The notes beneath the pieces were generated by a model. The model had not been told where the DNA came from. It saw nothing but the letters and a program-made list of their open reading frames with translations, and searched no databases. DNA of 64,000 nucleotides from Saprospiraceae bacterium (GTDB lineage Bacteria; Bacteroidota; Bacteroidia; Chitinophagales; Saprospiraceae), in NCBI GenBank assembly GCA_028280415.1, contig JANQLV010000023.1, positions 372,001 to 436,000 on the forward strand, written 5' to 3'. Each line of letters starts with the position of its first letter. Within the stretch, counting starts at the first letter, position 1. A program made the position numbers and the translations under genes. Of the stretch, positions 18,546 to 26,685 are shown piece after piece.

Positions 18546-19850
18546 TTAAAGCCTCTTTAGTAAGCCTTTCTCTTCCAGGATTTCACTTACCTTTTTGACT
18601 AAGGTCAAATCATAACCGGCTTTGTGAGCAATATGCGAAAGACTGTGTTGCCCGTCGGATAAGTTTAGTAACCAAAGCATGACCATTTGCATTTTTTTAC
18701 TATCACTATTTCCACCGATAGCATCATACAATCCCCGCTTTCCGAGCTGTGGTTCTCCTTTGGGATATTGATTTTTAAAATAAATATTGTTTTCAAAAAA
18801 ATGCACAATCGCATCGTATAGGTGAAAGGATGCTTCCAGGTATTTGGGCTTGATCAATTGTAAATTATCACCGGAGGTATGATATTCGGGATAGGTCCCA
18901 AACTGAGAACGAGTAAGATTACCTATTGCCAGATTAAAAGCCGGTGCGCAAAATTGTCGCTCATCATAACCGTAGGGGATAAATTCGAGGATTTCGTGGG
19001 GATGTTTTAACTTTTGTAAAACCTGCCGAACTACGAAATCCATTTCTGTATTTCCGCGCCTGCTTTTTTTATAGGTAAAATTACCGGCATCACCAAGCAA
19101 TGAAGCAACTAAGCCGGCGTGAATATTTTTTAGCTTTTTTTCATTTTGCGCAAGCCAGGTAATGGCACCAATTGTTCCGGGAATAAAAATAAAGCGATAG
19201 GAAAACTGGTTTCTCTGTTCTTGCAATTTTTGTGCAAGCTGAGTTAAAACACTAATCCCGGAAAGGTTATCATTGGCCAGAGAGGGATGACAAATATGCG
19301 CAGAAAACAGGATTTCTCTTTCACTTTCTCCAGGTATATAAAGCTCTCCGTAGCTCAGATAACCAGGTTCCAGTGTTGAATCAATGTATACTTCGTAAGT
19401 ACTGTTTTCCAGTTGCTCGTATTGATAATGCGGAAGGCAGAAGCCCCAGTTTTTTTTATAATACGAAGTGCGATAGGGAATTAATACTGGTTGATCCGGT
19501 AATGTATATAAATGATCTTTTAAAGTTGCCAAATCAATCTTGCCATGAACCGGAGAACTGAAATTGAGAATGTGTAGATTATTATTTTTGAAGTCGACAA
19601 TTTTATTACCTTGCTCATCTTTAATCCAGGCATCCCGAATATTCCATTCCTTTGGAACAACCCAGTCAAAAACGCTAGTGCCACTAGCTACTTCTTTTAT
19701 TTCCAGATTGATATACTCTTTTAAAATAGAGAGCGTTTCCCGAACACCATCCCCCGTGATGCTTCGACATATCGGGAACAAGCGCTCGCATAAGGCAAAT
19801 AAGCGCTCCCCTATTGGAAAAGTTTTATTTTGTCCTGTTGCTTTGCTCAT
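18546..19850 (-). CDS. DUF4910 / M28-like aminopeptidase-fold protein in sugar cluster
   Basis: The protein is 434 residues. The N-terminus (ERLFPICRSITGDGVRETL) and the block SAHICHPSLANDNLSG are diagnostic of the DUF4910/DUF2172 family, a zinc-peptidase fold with an inserted beta domain. HICHPS...NDN supplies likely metal ligands. The last 60 residues (GLYDAIGG...GLLKRL) form a winged-helix-like domain. Members recur in O-antigen and capsule clusters next to GSA-type aminotransferases and PIG-L deacetylases, which suggests removal of an acyl or aminoacyl group from a sugar intermediate (inference). It overlaps the aminotransferase gene upstream by 26 bases, so the two are translationally linked. 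Confidence 0.82.
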   Translation of the reverse strand: MSKATGQNKTFPIGERLFALCERLFPICRSITGDGVRETLSILKEYINLEIKEVASGTSVFDWVVPKEWNIRDAWIKDEQGNKIVDFKNNNLHILNFSSPVHGKIDLATLKDHLYTLPDQPVLIPYRTSYYKKNWGFCLPHYQYEQLENSTYEVYIDSTLEPGYLSYGELYIPGESEREILFSAHICHPSLANDNLSGISVLTQLAQKLQEQRNQFSYRFIFIPGTIGAITWLAQNEKKLKNIHAGLVASLLGDAGNFTYKKSRRGNTEMDFVVRQVLQKLKHPHEILEFIPYGYDERQFCAPAFNLAIGNLTRSQFGTYPEYHTSGDNLQLIKPKYLEASFHLYDAIVHFFENNIYFKNQYPKGEPQLGKRGLYDAIGGNSDSKKMQMVMLWLLNLSDGQHSLSHIAHKAGYDLTLVKKVSEILEEKGLLKRL

Positions 19851-21168
19851 GATTCCACTTTCTATAAACAGGTTGAACAGATCGGCCTTCCAAATAGGTG
19901 TGAATTCCTTCTTCCAGTGCCCGTCGGTAAATCACCAGCACTTCATTGATAATAGCAATCGTGCGAGCCACTTCTGCGCTTTTATGGGCATAACTGATTA
20001 CCAGATTCGGTGCGAGTAAACCTCGTTTGATACATTCCTGCATAAAGAGAGTTCGGTAGGGTTGAGAAGGTTTTTTATCTTGATCTTTTGTGGAGAAAAC
20101 CAAACAGGATGGATGACCATGTATGCCCACGTATCCATTGAGTTGATGCCTGGTAATAGCCTCCTTCATTCCTTTTCTTAAGCGTTCTCCCTCTGTTTTC
20201 ATCTGGCAAATTACCGGCTGTTCCCTGTAGGTTTTCATGACGGCCATCGCTGCCGCTAAAGCATGATTTTCTGCGCCATGTGTGGTGGAAAGTAAGAATA
20301 CCCGCTCTTTATCATGGTAGAGCCCCCCTAATTCCATAAATTCCCTTTTACCGGCTAAGGCGGCAATTGCAAAACCATTACCCATTGCTTTTCCAAAGGT
20401 GGATAAGTCCGGTTGAATATTATAAAGTGTTTGCGCTCCGCCAGAGTGCCAGCGAAAACCCGTGATCATTTCATCGAGAATAAATAGAGAACCTTCTTTT
20501 TTACATAGAACCTGTAAGTCTTCAACAAACTTCATATCCAGCGGCTCGTATTTCTCCGGTTCCATGATAATACAGGCAATTTCTCCGGGATACTTTTCGA
20601 AAAGTCCCTGAACACTCTCTATATCATTGAATTTGAATTTAAGTGTCAAATCGATAGTTGACTGTGGAATACCGGCATTAATAGCAGTAGCCCCCATAAA
20701 CCAGTCATCGATGGAAAAGAAGGGATGATCTCCACAAATGGCAATCATATCCCGACCGGTAACTGCCCGGGCTAACTTAATGGCAGCAGTGGTGCAATCC
20801 GAACCGTTTTTGGCAAATTTTACCATTTCTGCACCGGGGACAAGCTCCAGAAAAGCTTCCGCTGTGTCCAGTTCTATTTTAGCAGGGCGGCTGTAATTAC
20901 TGCCTAGTTTCATTTGCCGGTAAGCTGCTTCAATTACCGGTTCGTATGCATGTCCAAGACTGACAGCTCGCAAACCCATCCCGTATTCGATATACTCATT
21001 GCCATCCACATCCCAGACATTTGCTCCTTTGCCCCGGGCAATATAAGGCGCCTGAAATTCAGGATATTGATCATCACCTTTTGCATAGGTATGGCTACCT
21101 CCCGGAATGAGCTGATGGATTCTTTTTCGAAGTGTTTGAGATTGGTGAAATTGTTTTCTATGTACCAT
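19825..21168 (-). CDS. Class III aminotransferase, glutamate-1-semialdehyde mutase-like
   Basis: This PLP enzyme of 447 residues has SLGHAYEPVIEA, NGSDCTTAAIKLARAVTG (cofactor phosphate), LFILDEMITGFRWHSGG (Asp to the pyridine nitrogen) and STFGKAMGNGF (Schiff-base Lys). It resembles HemL, but its place in a nucleotide-sugar operon and its divergence point to an aminotransferase or aminomutase acting on a sugar or polyketide-like carbonyl rather than tetrapyrrole synthesis. The start is 2 bases after the PIG-L stop and it overlaps the DUF4910 gene, so it is part of one operon. Confidence 0.85.
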   Translation of the reverse strand: MVHRKQFHQSQTLRKRIHQLIPGGSHTYAKGDDQYPEFQAPYIARGKGANVWDVDGNEYIEYGMGLRAVSLGHAYEPVIEAAYRQMKLGSNYSRPAKIELDTAEAFLELVPGAEMVKFAKNGSDCTTAAIKLARAVTGRDMIAICGDHPFFSIDDWFMGATAINAGIPQSTIDLTLKFKFNDIESVQGLFEKYPGEIACIIMEPEKYEPLDMKFVEDLQVLCKKEGSLFILDEMITGFRWHSGGAQTLYNIQPDLSTFGKAMGNGFAIAALAGKREFMELGGLYHDKERVFLLSTTHGAENHALAAAMAVMKTYREQPVICQMKTEGERLRKGMKEAITRHQLNGYVGIHGHPSCLVFSTKDQDKKPSQPYRTLFMQECIKRGLLAPNLVISYAHKSAEVARTIAIINEVLVIYRRALEEGIHTYLEGRSVQPVYRKWNHEQSNRTK

Positions 21169-21170
21169 AT

Positions 21171-21824
21171 TTACATGATGAGTTTTCTAATGTGAAAAGC
21201 CTCTGCATATTTATCTAAAGCTGCGGCTTCCATACCCCGGATGCGCATGAGGGACAAAAAGGTCTCTCGATCAAACCAGTGTTTACCTTTTTGACTTTCA
21301 AAACTGTCCAGCAGGATTTGAACTTTCTTTTCAGCTAATTCCGGAGAGATATGAAAAAAACAATTAGGTATGCCCAGATCACCATCGTATTTGGGGATTT
21401 CGTATTCCAGGATCAAATGACTTCGGAAGGTATTCCAGGCCAAATCTGATAATAGACGATGATCCTGATGGCGATCATGCCGATAATGCGTAAAAACAAG
21501 ATCAGGATCGAAGGACTTTTTTATACGTTCGAATTGTTCCTTGATTTCAAATTTTGATTTTTCTAAAAAAGCGTCCCGATAATCCAGTACAATAATTTCT
21601 TTGTTTTCAATATTTTCTAAAAAAGCTTCTGCACTTACAATTGCCTCTTTTTTTCTTTGCTCATTAGATGCGAAAACCAGCCATTTAATTGAACGGACCG
21701 GATATTGCCCGAAAAGTTTTAGCAAGGTTGCACCGCACCCAATTTCAATATCATCACAATGAGCGCCTACTGCTAAAATATTCAAACCCTTCTCGGGCCT
21801 AATTCGAAACTGGGAAAAAATCAT
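21171..21824 (-). CDS. PIG-L family deacetylase (LmbE-like)
   Basis: NILAVGAHCDDIEIGCGAT carries the AHxDD zinc/catalytic motif, and THYRHDRHQDHRLL the second HxxH zinc element. The family removes N-acetyl groups from GlcNAc-containing substrates. At 217 residues it is a single-domain member. Its start overlaps the nucleotidyltransferase stop by 4 bases (ATGA type), and the aminotransferase starts 2 bases after its stop. It probably deacetylates a sugar in surface-glycan synthesis. Confidence 0.88.
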   Translation of the reverse strand: MIFSQFRIRPEKGLNILAVGAHCDDIEIGCGATLLKLFGQYPVRSIKWLVFASNEQRKKEAIVSAEAFLENIENKEIIVLDYRDAFLEKSKFEIKEQFERIKKSFDPDLVFTHYRHDRHQDHRLLSDLAWNTFRSHLILEYEIPKYDGDLGIPNCFFHISPELAEKKVQILLDSFESQKGKHWFDRETFLSLMRIRGMEAAALDKYAEAFHIRKLIM

Positions 21825-22630
21825 ATTGCTTTTTTAATAAAATGGCTATCATTTTTATCCCAGACGGCCCAGGGCGTATTTCCTTTTTTCTGAAGATCAT
21901 CCAGATACATTTTATCCTTGAACGTATCCATTGCTCTCCAGAAACCGGTATGTTGATAACTGGTCAGGCGCTTTTCTTCAATAAGCCGGTGAAAGGGTTG
22001 TACCACCAATTCATCTCCATATTCCATATAATCGAAAATCTCTTTTCTCAATACGAAATAGCCCGTATTGATGGAGATTTGGGTTCCGGCGATAGAATGG
22101 ATGGATGATACCAGGCCAGAGGCGTCGGCTTCTACCACATGAAAACTTTCATTGGGTTGATAGCGCATAAAGCTGGCTACCATATCGGGTTTGGACTTGA
22201 AATCAGCGATCATGGTTGGCAAAGGAAGATCTGAGAGCCCATCTGAGTAGTTGGCGAGAAACATATCTTCTCCTTCCAGATACTCCCGGACGCGCATCAG
22301 GCGCATACCAATATTGGATTCGATCCCCGTATCAACAAAGGTTATTTTCCAGTCATCAATGTCTGAGCTGAGCAATTCAATACGGTTGCCACCGAGCGTA
22401 TAGACAAAATTATTGGAAATTGTTTCGTCGTAATTGATAAAATAATCCTTAATCTTATCAGCTTTATAGCCAAGGCAGAGAATGAAATCCTTATGTCCAA
22501 AATGTGCATAATATTTCATCACGTTCCATAGGATTGGACGATAGCCTATGGTCACCATAGGCTTGGGAATAGTCTCCGAATAATCTCTTAGACGAGTGCC
22601 TTGCCCGCCACAAAATAGTACTACTTTCAT
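21821..22630 (-). CDS. RfbF-like sugar-1-phosphate nucleotidyltransferase
   Basis: The signature MKVVLFCGGQGTRLRDYSE followed by PKPMVTIGYRPILWNVMKYY and FLANYSDGLSDLP is that of glucose-1-phosphate cytidylyltransferase (RfbF) and relatives. Later TGYFVLRKEIFDYM and TGFWRAMDTFKD also match. It activates a hexose-1-phosphate, probably with CTP, for the modified-sugar pathway of this operon. The exact sugar and nucleotide are not certain. Confidence 0.87.
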   Translation of the reverse strand: MKVVLFCGGQGTRLRDYSETIPKPMVTIGYRPILWNVMKYYAHFGHKDFILCLGYKADKIKDYFINYDETISNNFVYTLGGNRIELLSSDIDDWKITFVDTGIESNIGMRLMRVREYLEGEDMFLANYSDGLSDLPLPTMIADFKSKPDMVASFMRYQPNESFHVVEADASGLVSSIHSIAGTQISINTGYFVLRKEIFDYMEYGDELVVQPFHRLIEEKRLTSYQHTGFWRAMDTFKDKMYLDDLQKKGNTPWAVWDKNDSHFIKKAI

Positions 22631-22663
22631 AAAATTAATTCTTTAGTATTCTCATGGGGTTTA

Positions 22664-23932
22664 CTAATCTAAAATTTGAACCTCTGGAATCGGGATGACG
22701 AATTTTCCACCCCAGTCCCTGATGAATGACATCTGTTCTGAAATTTCCTTTTTTAAATTCCAGGGGAGAATGAGTACATAATCCGGTTTGGTCTCCCGGA
22801 TATGTTCGGGGGCATAAATCGGGATTCGACTACCCGGCAGAAAGTTGCCTTGTTTATGTGGACTACGATCAACCGTATAATCGATAAAGTCTGTTCGAAT
22901 ACCACAGTAATTGAGCAGGGTATTTCCTTTTCCGGGCGCACCATAACCGACGACAGTTTTCCCGGCGCGTTTAGCCTGAATTAAAAACTCGATAAGCTTG
23001 CGTTTAGTCTCTTTGACCTGTTCTTCAAACCGGGTGTAAAATGCCAGCGTTTTAAAACCCAAAGCTTCCTCTCTCTCAAGCATTTCCCTTACACTTTCTC
23101 TGACTGGTTTGGATTCATCCGATTCGTGTTTTCCGAAAATTCTGATTGAGCCGCCGTGTGTGGGTAATTCTTCTACATGGAAAAGCCTGATTCCATGATG
23201 CGCAAATATATGCTGTACGGTTGTGAAAGAGAGATAAGAAAAGTGCTCGTGATAAATGGTATCAAACTGGTTTTCTTCAATTAATCTTTGCAGATGTGGG
23301 AATTCCATGGTGATAATTCCCCCTTCAGCCAGCATGATTTTCATGCCTCCCACAAAATCATTGATATCGGGAACATGTGCGAGGACATTATTACCAAGCA
23401 AAAGACTGGCTTTTTTATATTTTTCAGAAAGTGCTTTAGCGGTTTCAATACCAAAAAAACGAACTTCGGTTCTTACCCCTTTTGATCTGGCGACTTCTGC
23501 ACAATTTCCAGCGGGTTCGATGCCCAGTACCGGAATCCCTTTTTTTGCAAACCATTGAAGTAAATAACCATCATTACTGGCAATTTCGGCAACTAGTGCA
23601 TTTTCGTCGATATCGAATTCAGTAATCATTTTTTCCGTATAGTTTTTCGCATGTTGCAACCAACTATCAGAATATGAAGAAAAATAAGCGTATTCGTCAG
23701 CAAAAATCTCTTCCGGGGAGGCAAACTCATCTAGCTGTACTAACCAGCAATAATGGCATACAAAAGCGTGCAGTGGAAAAAACTTTTCCAGCTTATTGGC
23801 ATTTTCTGGCTTGACGTGTTTTTGACAGAGTGGAGACATACCTAGATCCACAACGCTGTGTTGTAAAGGACTTGCACAAAAACGGCATTTGCTGCCCCTG
23901 CTATGGATATGGTGTGATCCTAAGGTAGACAT
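22664..23932 (-). CDS. Sugar C-methyltransferase (NovU/TylC3 type)
   Basis: The protein is 422 residues. The N-terminal zinc ribbon has four Cys in CRFCASPLQ and VCHYCWLVQ. The SAM domain follows with VAEIASNDGYLLQWF and GIEPAGNCAEVA, then FDTIYHEHFSYLSF, a conserved active-site segment. The C-terminal domain holds VGYGAPGKGNTLLNY. This three-part layout is that of C-methyltransferases acting on dTDP- or CDP-keto-deoxysugars. With an epimerase and a dehydratase alongside, it implies a branched-chain deoxysugar in the surface polymer (inference). Confidence 0.88.
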   Translation of the reverse strand: MSTLGSHHIHSRGSKCRFCASPLQHSVVDLGMSPLCQKHVKPENANKLEKFFPLHAFVCHYCWLVQLDEFASPEEIFADEYAYFSSYSDSWLQHAKNYTEKMITEFDIDENALVAEIASNDGYLLQWFAKKGIPVLGIEPAGNCAEVARSKGVRTEVRFFGIETAKALSEKYKKASLLLGNNVLAHVPDINDFVGGMKIMLAEGGIITMEFPHLQRLIEENQFDTIYHEHFSYLSFTTVQHIFAHHGIRLFHVEELPTHGGSIRIFGKHESDESKPVRESVREMLEREEALGFKTLAFYTRFEEQVKETKRKLIEFLIQAKRAGKTVVGYGAPGKGNTLLNYCGIRTDFIDYTVDRSPHKQGNFLPGSRIPIYAPEHIRETKPDYVLILPWNLKKEISEQMSFIRDWGGKFVIPIPEVQILD

Positions 23933-24008
23933 ATATGTTTGTTATTATAGATCAATGAAAAATCACAGCCTCTTTAAGCTTAATGGACTTAAACAGTAAC
24001 TGAGATCA

Positions 24009-24563
24009 TTATCCTATTTCTATTCCAGTGAATGTTTTATTCAAAGGGGGGTGTTGTTGATCTTTTTTGGAAATAATGGTGGGAGGAAGTGGCCAATTAA
24101 TTCCAAGTAATTCATCATCAAATTTCAAACCACTTTCCATTCCTGGGCTATAAAAGGCAGTATGATGGTAAATTAATTCGGCATAGTCTTCCAAAGTCTG
24201 AAATCCATGTGCAAACCCTTCGGGGATATAGATCATGCGCATATTTTGTTCGGAAAGCTCAATACCGAAATATTGCAGGAATGTTGGAGAGTTTTTTCTA
24301 ATATCAACCAAAACATCATAAACAGCGCCCTTAATGCATCGGATCAATTTAATTTCGGCAAAAGGAGGATTTTGATAATGCAGGCCACGAATGGTTCCTT
24401 TATAAATGGTACGTGAATGGTTGAACTGTACGAAATTCTTGTGGTGACCAATCGCCTGAAATTCTTTTTCACAATAAGTACGTGCAAAAAGCCCCCGTTC
24501 GTCTTCAAAAGGGCTCAGATCAATGGAGTATGCTCCTTGTAGAGGTGTTTTATTAAAAATCAT
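24009..24563 (-). CDS. dTDP-4-dehydrorhamnose 3,5-epimerase-like protein (RfbC family)
   Basis: The cupin-fold enzyme of 184 residues shows FEDERGLFARTYCEKEF, RGLHYQNPPFAEIKLIRC (catalytic His), VYDVLVDIRKNSPTF and IPEGFAHGFQTLEDYAEL, all RfbC signatures. It epimerises C3 and/or C5 of a 4-keto nucleotide sugar. The start overlaps the SDR gene stop by 4 bases, and the C-methyltransferase follows after 76 bases. Confidence 0.9.
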   Translation of the reverse strand: MIFNKTPLQGAYSIDLSPFEDERGLFARTYCEKEFQAIGHHKNFVQFNHSRTIYKGTIRGLHYQNPPFAEIKLIRCIKGAVYDVLVDIRKNSPTFLQYFGIELSEQNMRMIYIPEGFAHGFQTLEDYAELIYHHTAFYSPGMESGLKFDDELLGINWPLPPTIISKKDQQHPPLNKTFTGIEIG

Positions 24564-25606
24564 CCTACCAGATTTAGCTGGCTGTCCATTTCTCCACGTT
24601 GTAATAATTTATTGATAACGTTGAGCCGGATGAGTGCGGATTGGCGATAGGTTGCATCTTTAAATTGTATGGCACGCAAACCATCGATTAAGCCCTGAAT
24701 GGATCGATTAAGATCATATTTGGGCTGGTGATCAGGGGCAAGACTTTTGAATAGATCAAAGTTTACCCGGTACGAACGCTTATCCGGTTCGGCATTTTCA
24801 TTGATTGAAACACTTACTTCGGGTAGAATCTTTTTGATCGCAAAAGCTAGGTCTTTTACCTGATAGTTCCAATCATTGCTCCCGGTATTGACGGTCACAA
24901 AATTGCCTCCTTGATCCTTTTCTCTTTCAAAACCCCAGCGAATAGCTCTGGCCATATCCAGGACATTGATTAGAGGTCGCCAGGGAGTCCCATCACTTAA
25001 AATAGTAATTTCGCCGGAAGTAAGTGCCCCTGCAACAAAATCATTGATGACTAAATCCAGTCGCAGCCGTTCGCTCATGCCACAAGCTGTAGCAAAACGC
25101 AGGCAGGTAACCTGAAAGGTATCATCTGCTAATTCGGCAAGTGCATCTTCGGACATCACTTTGGATCGGGCGTAAGCCGTTAGTGGGTTAAGGGCAGAGT
25201 TTTCTGTTCTGGGAGCGTCTTCCGCGGCGCCATAAACGCTACAACTGGATGCAAAAACAAATTTGCGAACCTTTTTACGCTTGGCCATCTTCGCAATTTC
25301 AATGTTGGCCTTGTAGTTGATATCCAGCGTAACCTGTTCGAATTTATTTCCAATTGGATCATTGGAAATGGCTGCCAGACTAATGACGGTATCGACACCA
25401 GTAAGGATGCTTTCATCAAAAGTTCTGACATCGCCATAATACTGTACGTCTAAAAAGGATTCAGGGCAGATACTCACATTAGTAATGTGCTTTGCGAAAT
25501 AACCAATATCGTAACCAATTAAGGTTGCTTCGGGATGGTATTTTCTAAGTTCTTTGATAAGCCCCGGGCCCACATAGCCAAGGTTTCCGGTGATTAATAT
25601 TTTCAA
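24560..25606 (-). CDS. NAD-dependent nucleotide-sugar epimerase/dehydratase
   Basis: An extended SDR of 348 residues: Rossmann motif ITGNLGYVGPGL, then a substrate half with FVFASSCSVYGAAEDAP, LTAYARSKVMSEDAL (catalytic Tyr and Lys) and RFATACGMSERLRLDLV. It acts on a nucleotide-activated sugar as epimerase, dehydratase or reductase. The cluster suggests a 4-keto-deoxysugar route. A 105-base gap with AT-rich direct matter separates it from the lyase-like lipoprotein upstream, so an internal promoter is possible. Confidence 0.88.
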   Translation of the reverse strand: MKILITGNLGYVGPGLIKELRKYHPEATLIGYDIGYFAKHITNVSICPESFLDVQYYGDVRTFDESILTGVDTVISLAAISNDPIGNKFEQVTLDINYKANIEIAKMAKRKKVRKFVFASSCSVYGAAEDAPRTENSALNPLTAYARSKVMSEDALAELADDTFQVTCLRFATACGMSERLRLDLVINDFVAGALTSGEITILSDGTPWRPLINVLDMARAIRWGFEREKDQGGNFVTVNTGSNDWNYQVKDLAFAIKKILPEVSVSINENAEPDKRSYRVNFDLFKSLAPDHQPKYDLNRSIQGLIDGLRAIQFKDATYRQSALIRLNVINKLLQRGEMDSQLNLVG

Positions 25607-25711
25607 TGTAAAAAATTTAGTTCGTAAGGATAATGGGACACAAAGGTCACAACGTAAACACGGAGTTACACGAGGGTTTACGGATTTGCTTATGCTAAGT
25701 TGCTTAATTAT

Positions 25712-26671
25712 TTAAAAATCGGGTTTTACAAGATTATAAGCATCAAGACCATATTCGGGATGATCAGGGCTGCGGGTAAGTAGTCGAAGTGGACTCATGA
25801 AAAGTTCCATTTTTCCTGCACCAATATCCAGCGAAGATTGAACATCGGCAGCACTATCGTTGAAGGTATGATGATAAATCCCCCATTTATTGTTTCCGCC
25901 CCAGGGATAATCTTCATACACAGTAGATGTTTTTCTGTTATAATAAAGTGTTTCATTAAGCCATACTTGTAAGAGGCCTTCTTTCCCCAAGCCATAAATT
26001 ACATGGATAACTACTTTTAGGCGGTCTCCGGCCTTTGGTTTGATAGGATAAACAATTCGGTCAGAACTGGCTTCGTTCACTACCTGTATTTCTCCTCCCT
26101 GCGCCGGGCGCGGTGAATCCAGAGCGGCGAGTTCCAATTCTATTTGTGGCGAAAGACCACGGATACCGGGGTGATTCTGGAAAATTGTGATAGGAGAAGT
26201 TGGATCAATAACATAATCATCTCCAAAAGTATATTCCCAGCCCATCCATTGTTCTGTTCCCAAAGGATGATCGATTGGCCAGGGGGCCGTGTGAATTTCG
26301 CTTCTGTAATTAAAATCGCTTGGCATTCCTTGTGGCGCGTTTAGGGGATCAATATAAAACCTTAACTGATTACCGGAATGTGTTACCCCCTGTGGATCAA
26401 AAGCAACGTCGACAAATAGGCCATCTCCAAAAGCAGTACCCTCCGGCCAGCTATAAGCAGGGATATCAACCTGTTCCCAATTCCAGATTTTAGGCTTTGA
26501 AAGAGGATTGTTGGAATCTGATGAGGGCGATTCTATGATCGTATCTTTACCGAAAGCAGATTCATTCGATCCGGTATATCTTTCATCATCAATTGCAGAA
26601 GGACTGTTACAACAAAATGCAATCAAAAGCAAAAAAAGGAAAGATGGTAAATGGATGGATTGAGGAATCAT
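25712..26671 (-). CDS. Polysaccharide lyase-like lipoprotein (heparin lyase I fold)
   Basis: The protein is 319 residues. PSFLFLLLIAFCCNSP is a lipoprotein signal, followed by an acidic Ser/Asn-rich linker to about residue 60. The rest is a beta-jelly-roll-like domain with NYRSEIHTAPWPIDHPLG, QWMGWEYTFGDD and a late KWGIYHHTFND, features of the heparin lyase I / polysaccharide lyase group. The charged RSE pair and Trp-rich strand fit glycan contact. Placed 14 bases after the priming transferase gene in the export locus, it may trim or release the polymer made here (inference). It could also be only a glycan-binding protein. Confidence 0.7.
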   Translation of the reverse strand: MIPQSIHLPSFLFLLLIAFCCNSPSAIDDERYTGSNESAFGKDTIIESPSSDSNNPLSKPKIWNWEQVDIPAYSWPEGTAFGDGLFVDVAFDPQGVTHSGNQLRFYIDPLNAPQGMPSDFNYRSEIHTAPWPIDHPLGTEQWMGWEYTFGDDYVIDPTSPITIFQNHPGIRGLSPQIELELAALDSPRPAQGGEIQVVNEASSDRIVYPIKPKAGDRLKVVIHVIYGLGKEGLLQVWLNETLYYNRKTSTVYEDYPWGGNNKWGIYHHTFNDSAADVQSSLDIGAGKMELFMSPLRLLTRSPDHPEYGLDAYNLVKPDF

Positions 26672-26685
26672 TATCGGTTGGATTA

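Noticed and set aside
19564-20019. A plus-strand frame of 151 codons
   Set aside because: It overlaps the starts of the DUF4910 and aminotransferase genes on the other strand and shows no family motif.
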